Assembly: GCA_039707655.1 (NCBI GenBank)
Contig: CM077676.1
Span: 81,391,395-81,455,394, forward strand
Source: Elymus sibiricus
Lineage: Eukaryota > Streptophyta > Magnoliopsida > Poales > Poaceae
DNA length: 64,000 nucleotides
Reading direction: 5' to 3'
The notes under the pieces are model-generated. The model was given only the letters and a program-made list of their open reading frames with translations, was not told the origin of the DNA and did not search any database. Positions 13,013 to 28,100 of the stretch are shown here, one piece after another (the first letter of the stretch is position 1; every line of letters starts with the position of its first letter). Both the position numbers and the translations under genes were made by a program.

Positions 13013-16000
13013 GCTCAAAAAAAAAATCAGTAAATGCATGAAAAATAACAAATGAAGTTAGAAAGGGTTGAAATTTGAGGATGTGGCTTTGAATGGTGCA
13101 TATTAAATGCACAAAAAGTCTGGAGTTGAAATAAGTTTAAAAAAATGAAATGACTTTGTAACATATGAGTTTTCGTCCGAAACCTTGATACTTCGAAGGA
13201 GATGGTCCAGTTTGTACACGAAGTGCATCCAGTTTTTGCCGTAACCCTCTCAACTTTTTAGCACATGCTATGTGGGTGAAATGATGATACCATGCCAAGT
13301 TTCAACCTTTTCATAGTTCATTTGTAGTGCTTTTCAATTTCAGGGTAATTTAGCTCAAAAAATCATTAAATGCATGAAAAATAGCAAATGAAGTTAGAAA
13401 GGGTTGAAATTTTAGGATGTGGCTTTGAATGGTGCATATTGAATGCACAAAAAGTCTGGAGTTGAAATAATTTACAAAAAATGAAATGCCTTTGTAACAG
13501 ATGAGTTTTCGTCCGAAACCTTGATACTTCAAAGGAGATGGTCCAGTTTGTACACGAAGTGCATCCAGATTTTGCCGTAACCCTCTCAACTTTTTATCAC
13601 ATGCTATGTGGGTGAAATGATGATACCATGCCAAGTTTCAACCTTTTAAGAGTTTATTTGTAGTGCTTTTCAATTTCAGGGTCATTTAGCTCAAAAAAAT
13701 CATTAAATCCATGAAAAATAGCAAATGAAGCTAGAAAGGGTTGAAATTTGAGTATGTGGCTTTGAATGGTGCATATTGAATGCACAAAAATTCAGGAGTT
13801 GAAATAAGTTTAAAAAAATGAAATGCCTTTGTAACAGATGAGTTGTCGTTTGAAACCTTGATACTTCGAAGGAGATGGTCCAGTTTGTACACGAAGTGCA
13901 TCCAGTTTTTGCCGTAACCCTCTCAACTTTTTAACACATGCTATGTGGGTGAAATGATGATACCATGCCAAGTTTCAACCTTTTCAGAGTTCATTTGTAG
14001 TGCTTTTCAATTTCAGGGTCATTTAGCTCAAAAAAATCATTAAATGCATGAAAAATAGCAAATGAAGTTAGAAAGGGTTGAAATTTGAGGATGTGGCTTT
14101 GAATGGTGCATATTGAACGCACAAAAAGTCTGGAGTTGAAATAAGTTTACAAAAAATGAAATGCCTTTGTAACAGATGAGTTTTCGTCCGAAACCTTGAT
14201 ACTTCAAAGGAGATGGTCCAGTTTGTACACGAAGTGCATCCAGTTTTTGCCGTAACCGTCTCAACTTTTTAGCACATGCTATGTGGGTGAAATGATGATA
14301 CCATGCCAAGTTTCAACCTTTTCAGAGTTCATTTGTAGTGCTTTTCAATTTCAGGGTCATTTAGCTCAAAAAAATCATTAAATGCATGAAAAATAGCAAA
14401 TGAAGTTAGAAAGGGTTGAAATTTGAGGATGTGGGTTTGAATGGTGCATATTCAATGCACAAAAAGTCTGGAGTTGAAATAAGTTTAAAAAATGAAATGC
14501 CTTTCTAACAGATGAGTTTTCGTCCGAAACCTTGATACTTCGAAGGAGATGGTCCAGTTTGTACACGAAGTGCATCCAGTTTTTGCCGTAACCCTCTCAA
14601 CTTTTTAGCACATGCTATGTGGGTGAAATGATGATACCATGCCAAGTTTCAACCTTTTCAGAGTTCATTTGTAGTGCTTCTCAATTTCAGGGTCATTTAG
14701 CTCAAAAAAAAATCAGTAAATGCATGAAAAATAGCAAATGAAGTTAGAAAGGGTTGAAATTTGAGGATGTGGCTTTGAATGGTGCATATTAAATGCACAA
14801 AAAGTCTGGAGTTGAAATAAGTTTAAAAAAATGAAATGCCTTTGTAACATATGAGTTTTCGTCCGAAACCTTGATACTTCGAAGGAGATGGTCCAGTTTG
14901 TACACGAAGTGCATCCAGTTTTTGCCGTAACCCTCTCAACATTTTAGCACATGCTATGTGGGTGAAATTATGATACCATGCCAAGTTTCAACCTTTTCAG
15001 AGTTCATTTGTAGTGCTTTTCAATTTCAGGGTCATTTAGCTCAAAAAATCATTAAATGCATGAAAAATAGCAAATGAAGTTAGAAAGGGTTGAAATTTTA
15101 GGATGTGGCTTTGAATGGTGCATATTGAATGCACAAAAAGTCTGGAGTTGAAATAATTTACAAAAAATGAAATGCCTTTGTAACAGATGAGTTTTCGTCC
15201 GAAACCTTGATACTTCAAAGGAGATGGTCCAGTTTGTACACGAAGTGCATCCAGATTTTGCCGTAACCCTCTCAACTTTTTATCACATGCTATGTGGGTG
15301 AAATGATGATACCATGCCAAGTTTCAACCTTTTCAGAGTTTATTTGTAGTGCTTTTCAATTTCAGGGTCATTTAGCTCAAAAAAATCATTAAATCCATGA
15401 AAAATAGCAAATGAAGCTAGAAAGGGTTGAAATTTGAGTATGTGGCTTTGAATGGTGCATATTGAATGCACAAAAAGTCAGGAGTTGAAATAAGTTTAAA
15501 AAAATGAAATGCCTTTGTAACAGATGAGTTGTCGTTTGAAACCTTGACACTTCGAAGGAGATGGTCCAGTTTGTACACGAAGTGCATCCAGTTTTTGCCG
15601 TAACCCTCTCAACTTTTTAACACATGCTATGTGGGTGAAATGATGATACCATGCCAAGTTTCAACCTTTTCAGAGTTCATTTGTAGTGCTTTTCAATTTC
15701 AGGGTCATTTAGCTCAAAAAAATCATTAAATGCATGAAAAATAGCAAATGAAGTTAGAAAGGGTTGAAATTTTAGGATGTGGCTTTGAATGGTGCATATT
15801 GAACGCACAAAAAGTCTGGAGTTGAAATAAGTTTACAAAAAATGAAATGCCTTTGTAACAGATGAGTTTTCGTCCGAAACCTTGATACTTCAAAGGAGAT
15901 GGTCCAGTTTGTACACGAAGTGCATCCAGTTTTTGCCGTAACCGTCTCAACTTTTTAGCACATGCTATGTGGGTGAAATGATGATACCATGCCAAGTTTC

Positions 16001-16400
16001 AACCTTTTCAGAGTTCATTTGTAGTGCTTTTCAATTTCAGGGTCATTTAGCTCAAAAAAATCATTAAATGCATGAAAAATAGCAAATGAAGTTAGAAAGG
16101 GTTGAAATTTGAGGATGTGGGTTTGAATGGTGCATATTCAATGCACAAAAAGTCTGGAGTTGAAATAAGTTTAAAAAATGAAATGCCTTTCTAACAGATG
16201 AGTTTTCGTCCGAAACCTTGATACTTCGAAGGAGATGGTCCAGTTTGTACACGAAGTGCATCCAGTTTTTGCCGTAACCCTCTCAACTTTTTAGCACATG
16301 CTATGTGGGTGAAATGATGATACCATGCCAAGTTTCAACCTTTTCAGAGTTCATTTGTAGTGCTTTTCAATTTCAGGGTCATTTAGCTCAAAAAATCATT
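13013..16400. repeat. 5-mer HOR (1686 bp), two copies
   Basis: Diagnostic monomers recur at 1686 bp, i.e. five monomers. The monomer with 'gaaataatttacaaaaaatg' and 'cagattttgccg' at 13350-13634 recurs at 15036. The monomer at 14040 recurs at 15726, and the 'cctttctaacagatg' monomer at 14378 recurs at 16064. A further copy of the first monomer at 16383 follows after only 1347 bp (four monomers), so the third unit is shortened. Confidence 0.7.
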
Positions 16401-19400
16401 AAATGCATGAAAAATAGCAAATGAAGTTAGAAAGGGTTGAAATTTTAGGATGTGGCTTTGAATGGTGCATATTGAATGCACAAAAAGTCTGGAGTTGAAA
16501 TAATTTACAAAAAATGAAATGCCTTTGTAACAGATGAGTTTTCGTCCGAAACCTTGATACTTCAAAGGAGATGGTCCAGTTTGTACACGAAGTGCATCCA
16601 GATTTTGCCGTAACCCTCTCAACTTTTTATCACATGCTATGTGGGTGAAATGATGATACCATGCCTAGTTTCAACCTTTTCAGAGTTTATTTGTAGTGCT
16701 TTTCAATTTCAGGGTCATTTAGCTCAAAAAAATCATTAAATGCATGAAAAATAGCAAATGAAGCTAGACAGGGTTGAAATTTGAGTATGTGGCTTTGAAT
16801 GGTGCATATTGAATGCACAAAAAGTCAGGAGTTGAAATAAGTTTAAAAAAATGAAATGCCTTTGTAACAGATGAGTTGTCGTTTGAAACCTTGATACTTC
16901 GAAGGAGATGGTCCAGTTTGTACACGAAGTGCATCCAGTTTTTGCCGTAACCCTCTCAACTTTTTAACACATGCTATGTGGGTGAAATGATGATACCATG
17001 CCAAGTTTCAACCTTTTCAGAGTTCATTTGTAGTGCTTTTCAATTTCAGGGTCATTTAGCGCAAAAAAATCATTAAATGCATGAAAAATAGCAAATGAAG
17101 TTAGAAAGGGTTGAAATTTGAGGATGTGGCTTTGAATGGTGCATATTGAACGCACAAAAAGTCTGGAGTTGAAATAAGTTTACAAAAAATGAAATGCCTT
17201 TGTAACAGATGAGTTTTCGTCCGAAACCTTGATACTTCAAAGGAGATGGTCCAGTTTGTACACGAAGTGCATCCAGTTTTTGCCGTAACCCTCTCAACTT
17301 TTTATCACATGCTATGTGGGTGAAATGATGATACCATGCCAAGTTTCAACCTTTTCAGAGTTTATTTGTAGTGCTTTTCAATTTCAGGGTCATTTAGCTC
17401 AAAACAAATCATTAAATACATGAAAAATAGCAAATGAAGTTAGAAAGGGTTGAAATTTGAGGATGTGGCTTTGAATGGTGCATATTCAATGCACAAAAAG
17501 TCTGGAGTTGAAATAAGTTTAAAAAATGAAATGCCTTTGTAACAGATGAGTTTTCGTCCGAAACCTTGATACTTCGAAGGAGATGGTCCAGTTTGTACAC
17601 TAAGTGCATCCAGTTTTTGCCGTAACCCTCTCAACTTTTTAGCACATGCTATGTGGGTGAAATGATGATACCATGCCAAGTTTCAACCTTTTCAGAGTTC
17701 ATTTGTAGTGCTTTTCAATTTCAGGGTCATTTAGCTCAAAAAATCATTAAATGCATGAAAAATAGCAAATGAAGTTAGAAAGGGTTGAAATTTGAGGATG
17801 TGGCTTTGAATGGTGCATATTAAATGCACAAAAAGTCTGGAGTTGAAATAAGTTTAAAAAAATGAAATGACTTTGTAACATATGAGTTTTCGTCCGAAAC
17901 CTTGATACTTCGAAGGAGATGGTCCAGTTTGTACACGAAGTGCATCCAGTTTTTGCTGTAACCCTCTCAACTTTTTAGCACATGCTATGTGGGTGAAATG
18001 ATGATACCATGCCAAGTTTCAACCTTTTCAGAGTTCATTTGTAGTGCTTTTCAATTTCAGGGTCATTTAGCTCAAAAAATCATTAAATGCATGAAAAATA
18101 GCAAATGAAGTTAGAAAGGGTTGAAATTTTAGGATGTGGCTTTGAATGGTGCATATTGAATGCACAAAAAGCCTGGAGTTGAAATAAGTTTACAAAAAAT
18201 GAAATGCCTTTGTAACAGATGAGTTTTCGTCCGAAACCTTGATACTTCAAAGGAGATGGTCCAGTTTGTACACGAAGTGCATCCAGATTTTGCCATAACC
18301 CTCTCAACTTTTTAGCACATGCTATGCGGGTGAAATGATGATACCATGCCAAGTTTCAACCTTTTCAGAGTTCATTTGTAGTGCTTTTCAATTTCAGGGT
18401 CATTTAGCTGAAAAAATCATTAAATGCATGAAAAATAGCAAATGAAGCTAGAAAGGGTTGAAATTTGAGTATGTGGCTTTGAATGGTGCATATTGAATGC
18501 ACAAAAAGTCAGGAGTTGAAATAAGTTTAAAAAAATGAAATGCCTTTGTAACAGATGAGTTGTCGTTTGAAACCTTGATACTTCGAAGGAGATGGTCCAG
18601 TTTGTACACGAAGTGCATCCAGTTTTTGCCGTAACCCTCTCAACTTTTTAACACATGCTATGTGGATGAAATGATGATACCATGCCAAGTTTCAACCTTT
18701 TTAGAGTTCATTTGTAGTGCTTTTCAATTTCAGGGTCATTTAGCTCAAAAAAATCATTAAATGCATGAAAAATAGCAAATGAAGTTAGAAAGGGTTGAAA
18801 TTTGAGGATGTGGCTTTGAATGGTGCATATTGAACGCACAAAAAGTCTGGAGTTGAAATAAGTTTACAAAAAATGAAATGCCTTTGTAACATATGAATTT
18901 TCGTCCGAAACCTTGATACTTCAAAGGAGATGGTCCAGTTTGTACACGAAGTGCATCCAGTTTTTGCCGTAACCCTCTCAACTTTTTATCACATGCTATG
19001 TGGGTGAAATGATGATACCATGCCAAGTTTCAACCTTTTCAGAGTTTATTTGTAGTGCTTTTCAATTTCAGGGTCATTTAGCTCAAAAAAATCATTAAAT
19101 CCATGAAAAATAGCAAATGAAGTTAGAAAGGGTTGAAATTTGAGGATGTGGCTTTGAATGGTGCATATTCAATGCACAAAAAGTCTGGAGTTCAAATAAG
19201 TTTAAAAAATGAAATGCCTTTGTAACAGATGAGTTTTCGTCCGAAACCTTGATACTTCGAAGGAGATGGTCCAGTTTGTACACGAAGTGCATCCAGTTTT
19301 TGCCGTAACCCTCTCAACTTTTTAGCACATGCTATGTGGGTGAAATGATGATACCATGCCAAGTTTCAACCTTTTCAGAGTTCATTTGTAGTGCTTTTCA

Positions 19401-22100
19401 ATTTCAGGGTCATTTAGCTCAAAAAATCATTAAATGCATGAAAAATAGCAAATGAAGTTAGAAAGGGTTGAAATTTTAGGATGTGGCTTTGAATGGTGCA
19501 TATTAAATGCACAAAAAGTCTGGAGTTGAAATAAGTTTAAAAAAATGAAATGCCTTTGTAGCATATGAGTTTTCGTCCGAAACCTTGATACTTCGAAGGA
19601 GATGGTCCAGTTTGTACACGAAGTGCATCCAGTTTTTGCCGTAACCCTCTCAACTTTTTAACACATGCTATGTGGGTGAAATGATGATACCATGCCAAGT
19701 TTCAACCTTTTTAGAGTTCATTTGTAGTGCTTTTCAATTTCAGGGTCATTTAGCTCAAAAAATCATTAAATGCATGAAAAATAGCAAATGAAGTTAGAAA
19801 GGGTTGAAATTTGAGGATGTGGCTTTGAATGGTGCATATTAAATGCACAAAAAGTCTGGAGTTGAAATAAGTTTAAAAAAATGAAATGCCTTTGTAACAT
19901 ATGAGTTTTCGTCCGAAACCTTAATACTTCGAAGGAGATGGTCCAGTTTGTACACGAAGTGCATCCAGTTTTTCCCGTAAGCCTCTCAAATTTTTAGCAC
20001 ATGCTATGTGGGTGAAATAATGAAACCATGACAAGTTTCAACCTTTTCAGAGTTCATTTGCAGTGCTTTTAAATTTCAGGGTCATTTAGCTCAAAAAAAA
20101 TCATTAAATGCATGAAAAATAGCAAATGAAGTTAGAAAGGGTTGAAATTTGAGGATGTGGCTTTGAATGGTGCATATTGAATGCACAAAAATTCTGGAGG
20201 TGAAATAAGTTTAAAAAAAATGAAATGCCTTTGTAACAGATGAGTTTTCGTCCGAAACCTTGATACTTCGATGGAGTTGGTCCAGTTTGTACACGAAGTG
20301 CATCCAGTTTTTGCCATAAGCCTCTCAACTTTTTAGCACATGCTATGCGGGTGAAATGATGATACCATGCCAAGTTTCATCCTTTTCAGAGTTCATTTGT
20401 AGTGCTTTTCAATTTCAGGGTCATTTAGCTGAAAAAATCATTAAATGCATGAAAAATAGCAAATGAAGCTAGAAAGGGTTGAAATTTGAGTATGTGGCTT
20501 TGAATGGTGCATATTGAATGCACAAAAAGTCAGGAGTTGAAATAAGTTTAAAAAAATGAAATGCCTTTGTAACAGATGAGTTGTCGTTTGAAACCTTGAT
20601 ACTTCGAAGGAGATGGTCCAGTTTGTACACGAAGTGCATCCAGTTTTTGTCGTAACCCTCTCAACTTTTTAACACATGCTATGTGGGTGAAATGATGATA
20701 CCATGCCAAGTTTCAACCTTTTCAGAGTTCATTTGTAGTGCTTTTCAATTTCAGGGTCATTTAGCTCAAAAAAATCATTAAATGCATGAAAAATAGCAAA
20801 TGAAGTTAGAAAGGGTTGAAATTTGAGGATGTGGATTTGAATGGTGCATATTGAATGCACAAAAAGTCTAGAGTTGAAATAAGTTTACAAAAAATGAAAT
20901 GCCTTTGTAACAGATGAGTTTTCGTCCGAAACCTTGATACTTCGAAGGAGATGGTCCAGTTTGTACACGAAGTGCATCCAGTTTTTGCCGTAACCGTCTC
21001 AACTTTTTAGCACATGCTATGTGGGTGAAATGATGATACCATGCCAAGTTTCAACCTTTTCAGAGTTCATTTGTAGTGCTTTTCAATTTCAGGGTCATTT
21101 AGCTCGAAAAAATCATTAAATGCATGAAAAATAGCAAATGAAGTTAGAAAGGGTTGAAATTTGAGGATGTGGGTTTGAATGGTGCATATTCAATGCACAA
21201 AAAGTCTGGAGTTGAAATAAGTTTAAAAAATGAAATGCCTTTGTAACAGATGAGTTTTCGTCCGAAACCTTGATACTTCAAAGGAGATGGTCCAGTTTGT
21301 ACACGAAGTGCATCTAGTTTTTGCCGTAACCCTCTCAACTTTTTAGCACATGCTATGTGGGTGAAATCATGATACCATGCCAAGTTTCAACCTTTTCAGA
21401 GTTCATCTGTAGTGCTTTTCAATTTCAGGGTCATTTAGCTCAAAAAAAAAATCAGTAAATGCATGAAAAATAGCAAATGAAGTTAGAAAGGGTTGAAATT
21501 TGAGGATGTGGCTTTGAATGGTGCATATTAAATGCACAAAAAGTCTGGAGTTGAAATAAGTTTAAAAAAATGAAATGACTTTGTAACATATGAGTTTTCG
21601 TCCGAAACCTTGATACTTCGAAGGAGATGGTCCAGTTTGTACACGAAGTGCATCCAGTTTTTGCCGTAACCCTCTCAACTTTTTAGCACATGCTATGTGG
21701 GTGAAATGATGATACCATGCCAAGTTTCAACCTTTTCAGAGTTCATTTGTAGTGCTTTTCAATTTCAGGGTCATTTAGCTCAAAAAATCATTAAATGCAT
21801 GAAAAATAGCAAATGAAGTTAGAAAGGGTTGAAATTTTAGGATGTGGCTTTGAATGGTGCATATTGAATGCACAAAAAGTCTGGAGTTGAAATAAGTTTA
21901 CAAAAAATGAAATGCCTTTGTAACAGATGAGTTTTTGTCCGAAACCTTGATACTTCAAAGGAGATGGTCCAGTTTGTACACGAAGTGCATCCAGATTTTG
22001 CCATAACCCTATCAACTTTTTAGCACATGCTATGCGGGTGAAATGATGATACCATGCCAAGTTTCAACCTTTTCAGAGTTCATTTGTAGTGCTTTTCAAT
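16401..22100. repeat. Satellite, mosaic order
   Basis: About 17 monomers of the same satellite with no single dominant long period that I could see. Variants known from the left 12-mer reappear in another order, for example the 'gaaataatgaaaccatgac' monomer near 20017, and pairs of similar monomers lie 11 monomers apart (18083 and 21791). Nothing else is present. Confidence 0.6.
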
Positions 22101-25100
22101 TTCAGGGTCATTTAGCTGAAAAAATCATTAAATGCATGAAAAATAGCAAATGAAGCTAGAAAGGGTTGAAATTTGAGTATGTGGCTTTGAATGGTGCATA
22201 TTGAATGCACAAAAAGTCAGGAGTTGAAATAAGTTTAAAAAAATGAAATGCCTTTGTAACAGATGAGTTGTCGTTTGAAACCTTGATACTTCGAAGGAGA
22301 TGGTCCAGTTTGTACACGAAGTGCATCCAGTTTTTGCCGTAACCCTCTCAACTTTTTAACACATGCTATGTGGGTGAAATGATGATACCATGCCAAGTTT
22401 CAACCTTTTCAGAGTTCATTTGTAGTGCTTTTCAATTTCAGGGTCATTTAGCTCAAAAAAAAAATCAGTAAATGCATGAAAAATAGCAAATGAAGTTAGA
22501 AAGGGTTGAAATTTGAGGATGTGGCTTTGAATGGTGCATATTAAATGCACAAAAAGTCTGGAGTTTAAATAAGTTTAAAAAAATGAAATGACTTTGTAAC
22601 ATATGAGTTTTCGTCCGAAACCTTGATACTTCGAAGGAGATGGTCCAGTTTGTACACGAAGTGCATCCAGTTTTTGCCGTAACCCTCTCAACTTTTTAGC
22701 ACATGCTATGTGGGTGAAATGATGATACCATGCCAAGTTTCAACCTTTTCAGAGTTCATTTGTAGTGCTTTTCAATTTCAGGGTCATTTAGCTCAAAAAA
22801 TCATTAAATGCATGAAAAATAGCAAATGAAGTTAGAAAGGGTTGAAATTTTAGGATGTGGCTTTGAATGGTGCATATTGAATGCACAAAAAGTCTGGAGT
22901 TGAAATAAGTTTACAAAAAATGAAATGCCTTTGTAACAGATGAGTTTTCGTCCGAAACCTTGATACTTCAAAGGAGATGGTCCAGTTTGTACACGAAGTG
23001 CATCCAGTTTTTGCCATAACCCTCTCAACTTTTTAGCACATGCTATGCGGGTGAAATGATGATACCATGCCAAGTTTCAACCTTTTCAGAGTTCATTTGT
23101 AGTGCTTTTCCATTTCAGGGTCATTTAGCTGAAAAAATCATTAAATGCATGAAAAATAGCAAATGAAGCTAGAAAGGGTTGAAATTTGAGTATGTGGCTT
23201 TGAATGGTGCATATTGAATGCACAAAAAGTCAGGAGTTGAAATAAGTTTAAAAAAATGAAATGCCTTTGTAACAGATGAGTTGTCGTTTGAAACCTTGAT
23301 ACTTCGAAGGAGATGGTCCAGTTTGTACACGAAGTGCATCCAGTTTTTGCCGTAACCCTCTCAACTTTTTAACACATGCTATGTGGGTGAAATGATGATA
23401 CCATGCCAAGTTTCAACCTTTTCAGAGTTCATTTGTAGTGCTTTTCAATTTCAGGGTCATTTAGCTCAAAAAAATCATTAAATGCATGAAAAATAGCAAA
23501 TGAAGTTAGAAAGGGGTGAAATGTGAGGATGTGGATTTGAATGGTGCATATTGAATGCACAAAAAGTCTGGAGTTGAAATAAGTTTACAAAAAATGAAAT
23601 GCCTTTGTAACAGATGAGTTTTCGTCCGAAACCTTGATACTTCGAAGGAGATGGTCCAATTTGTACACGAAGTGCATCCAGTTTTTGCCGTAACCGTCTC
23701 AACTTTTTAGCACATGCTATGTGGGTGAAATGATTATACCATGCCAAGTTTCAACCTTTTCAGAGTTCATTTGTAGTGCTTTTCAATTTCAGGGTCATTT
23801 AGCTCGAAAAAATCATTAAATGCATGAAAAATAGCAAATGAAGTTAGAAAGGGTTGAAATTTGAGGATGTGGGTTTGAATGGTGCATATTCAATGCACAA
23901 AAAGTCTGGAGTTGAAATAAGTTTAAAAAATGAAATGCCTTTGTAACAGATGAGTTTTCGTCCGAAACCTTGATACTTCGAAGGAGATGGTCCAGTTTCT
24001 ACACGAAGTGCATCCAGTTTTTGCCGTAACCCTCTCAACTTTTTAGCACATGCTATGTGGGTGAAATGATGATACCATGCCAAGTTTCAACCTTTTCAGA
24101 GTTCATTTGTAGTGCTTTTCAATTTCAGGGTCATTTAGCTCAAAAAATCATTAAATGCATGAAAAATAGCAAATGAAGTTAGAAAGGGTTGAAATTTTAG
24201 GATGTGGCTTTGAATGGTGCATATTGAATGCACAAAAAGTCTGGAGTTGAAATAATTTACAAAAAATGAAATGCCTTTGTAACAGATGAGTTTTCGTCCG
24301 AAACCTTGATACTTCAAAGGAGATGGTCCAGTTTGTACACGAAGTGCATCCAGATTTTGCCGTAACCCTGTCAACTTTTTATCACATGCTATGTGGGTGA
24401 AATGATGATACCATGCCAAGTTTCAACCTTTTCAGAGTTTATTTGTAGTGCTTTTCAATTTCAGGGTCATTTAGCTCAAAAAAATCATTAAATCCATGAA
24501 AAATAGCAAATGAAGTTAGAAAGGGTTGAAATTTGAGGATGTGGCTTTGAATGGTGCATATTAAATGCACAAAAAGTCTGGAGTTGAAATAAGTTTAAAA
24601 AAATGAAATGCCTTTGTAACATATGAGTTTTCGTCCGAAACCTTGATACTTCGAAGGAGATGGTCCAGTTTGTACACGAAGTGCATCCAGTTTTTGCCGT
24701 AACCCTCTCAACTTTTTAGCACATGCTATGTGGGTGAAATGATGATACCATGCCAAGTTTCAACCTTTTCAGAGTTCATTTGTAGTGCTTTTCAATTTCA
24801 GGGTCATTTAGCTGAAAAAATCATTAAATGCATGAAAAATAGCAAATGAAGCTAGAAAGGGTTGAAATTTGAGTATGTGGCTTTGAATGGTGCATATTGA
24901 ATGCACAAAAAGTCAGGAGTTGAAATAAGTTTAAAAAAATGAAATGCCTTTGTAACAGATGAGTTGTCGTTTGAAACCTTGATACTTCGAAGGAGATGGT
25001 CCAGTTTGTACACGAAGTGCATCCAGTTTTTGCCGTAACCCTCTCAACTTTTTAACACATGCTATGTGGGTGAAATGATGATACCATGCCAAGTTTCAAC

Positions 25101-28100
25101 CTTTTCAGAGTTCATTTGTAGTGCTTTTCAATTTCAGGGTCATTTAGCTCAAAAAAAAATCAGTAAATGCATGAAAAATAGCAAATGAAGTTAGAAAGGG
25201 TTGAAATTTGAGGATGTGGGTTTGAATGGTGCATATTCAATGCACAAAAAGTCTGGAGTTGAAATAAGTTTAAAAAAATGAAATGACTTTGTAACATATG
25301 AGTTTTCGTCCGAAACCTTGATACTTCGAAGGAGATGGTCCAGTTTCTACACGAAGTGCATCCAGTTTTTGCCGTAACCCTCTCAACTTTTTAGCACATG
25401 CTATGTGGGTGAAATGATGATACCATGCCAAGTTTCAACCTTTTCAGAGTTCATTTGTAGTGCTTTTCAATTTCAGGGTCATTTAGCTCAAAAAATCATT
25501 AAATGCATGAAAAATAGCAAATGAAGTTAGAAAGGGTTGAAATTTTAGGATGTGGCTTTGAATGGTGCATATTGAATGCACAAAAAGTCTGGAGTTGAAA
25601 TAATTTACAAAAAATGAAATGCCTTTGTAACAGATGAGTTTTCGTCCGAAACCTTGATACTTCAAAGGAGATAGTCCAGTTTGTACACGAAGTGCATCCA
25701 GATTTTGCCGTAACCCTGTCAACTTTTTATCACATGCTATGTGGGTGAAATGATGATACCATGCCAAGTTTCAACCTTTTCAGAGTTTATTTGTAGTGCT
25801 TTTCAATTTCAGGGTCATTTAGCTCAAAAAAATCATTAAATCCATGAAAAATAGCAAATGAAGTTAGAAAGGGTTGAAATTTGAGGATGTGGCTTTGAAT
25901 GGTGCATATTAAATGCACAAAAAGTCTGGAGTTGAAATAAGTTTAAAAAAATGAAATGCCTTTGTAACATATGAGTTTTCGTCCGAAACCTTGATACTTC
26001 GAAGGAGATGGTCCAGTTTGTACACGAAGTGCATCCAGTTTTTGCCGTAACCCTCTCAACTTTTTAGCACATGCTATGTGGGTGAAATGATGATACCATG
26101 CCAAGTTTCAACCTTTTCAGAGTTCATTTGTAGTGCTTTTCAATTTCAGGGTCATTTAGCTGAAAAAATCATTAAATGCATGAAAAATAGCAAATGAAGC
26201 TAGAAAGGGTTGAAATTTGAGTATGTGGCTTTGAATGGTGCATATTGAATGCACAAAAAGTCAGGAGTTGAAATAAGTTTAAAAAAATGAAATGCCTTTG
26301 TAACAGATGAGTTGTCGTTTGAAACCTTGATACTTCGAAGGAGATGGTCCAGTTTGTACACGAAGTGCATCCAGTTTTTGCCGTAACCCTCTCAACTTTT
26401 TAACACATGCTATGTGGGTGAAATGATGATACCATGCCAAGTTTCAACCTTTTCAGAGTTCGTTTGTAGTGCTTTTCAATTTCAGGGTCATTTAGCTCAA
26501 AAAAAAAAATCAGTAAATGCATGAAAAATAGCAAATGAAGTTAGAAAGGGTTGAAATTTGAGGATGTGGCTTTGAATGGTGCATATTAAATGCACAAAAA
26601 GTCTGGAGTTGAAATAAGTTTAAAAAAATGAAATGACTTTGTAACATATGAGTTTTCGTCCGAAACCTTGATACTTCGAAGGAGATGGTCCAGTTTGTAC
26701 ACGAAATGCATCCAGTTTTTGCCGTAACCCTCTCAACTTTTTAGCACATGCTATGTGGGTGAAATTATGATACCATGCCAAGTTTCAACCTTTTCAGAGT
26801 TCATTTGTAGTGCTTTTCAATTTCAGGGTCATTTAGCTCAAAAAATCATTAAATGCATGAAAAATAGCAAATGAAGTTAGAAAGGGTTGAAATTTTAGGA
26901 TGTGGCTTTGAATGGTGCATATTGAATGCACAAAAAGTCTGGAGTTGAAATAAGTTTACAAAAAATGAAATGCCTTTGTAACAGATGAGTTTTCGTCCGA
27001 AACCTTGATACTTCAAAGGAGATGGTCCAGTTTGTACACGAAGTGCATTCAGTTTTTGCCATAACCCTCTCAACTTTTTAGCACATGCTATGCGGGTGAA
27101 ATGATGATACCATGCCAAGTTTCAACCTTTTCAGAGTTCATTTGTAGTGCTTTTCCATTTCAGGGTCATTTAGCTGAAAAAATCAGTAAATGCATGAAAA
27201 ATAGCAAATGAAGCTAGAAAGGGTTGAAATTTGAGTATGTGGCTTTGAATGGTGCATATTAAATGCACAAAAAGTCAGGAGTTGAAATAAGTTTAAAAAA
27301 ATGAAATGCCTTTGTAACAGATGAGTTGTCGTTTGAAACCTTGATACTTCGAAGGAGATGGTCCAGTTTGTACACGAAGTGCATCCAGTTTTTGCCGTAA
27401 CCCTCTCAACTTTTTAACACATGCTATGTGGGTGAAATGATGATACCATGCCAAGTTTCTACCTTTTCAGAGTTCATTTGTAGTGCTTTTCAATTTCAGG
27501 GTCATTTAGCTCAAAAAAATCATTAAATGCATGAAAAATAGCAAATGAAGTTAGAAAGGGTTGAAATGTGAGGATGTGGATTTGAATGGTGCATATTGAA
27601 TGCACAAAAAGTCTGGAGTTGAAATAAGTTTACAAAAAATGAAATGCCTTTGTAACAGATGAGTTTTCGTCCGAAACCTTGATACTTCGAAGGAGATGGT
27701 CCAGTTTGTACACGAAGTGCATCCAGTTTTTGCCGTAACCGTCTCAACTTTTTAGCACATGCTATGTGGGTGAAATGATTATACCATGCCAAGTTTCAAC
27801 CTTTTCAGAGTTCATTTGTAGTGCTTTTCAATTTCAGGGTCATTTAGCTCGAAAAAATTATTAAATGCATGAAAAATAGCAAATGAAGTTAGAAAGGGTT
27901 GAAATTTGAGGATGTGGGTTTGAATGGTGCATATTCAATGCACAAAAAGTCTGGAGTTGAAATAAGTTTAAAAAATGAAATGCCTTTGTAACAGATGAGT
28001 TTTCGTCCGAAACCTTGATACTTCGAAGGAGATGGTCCAGTTTGTACACGAAGTGCATCCAGTTTTTGCCGTAACCCTCTCAACTTTTTAGCACATGCTA

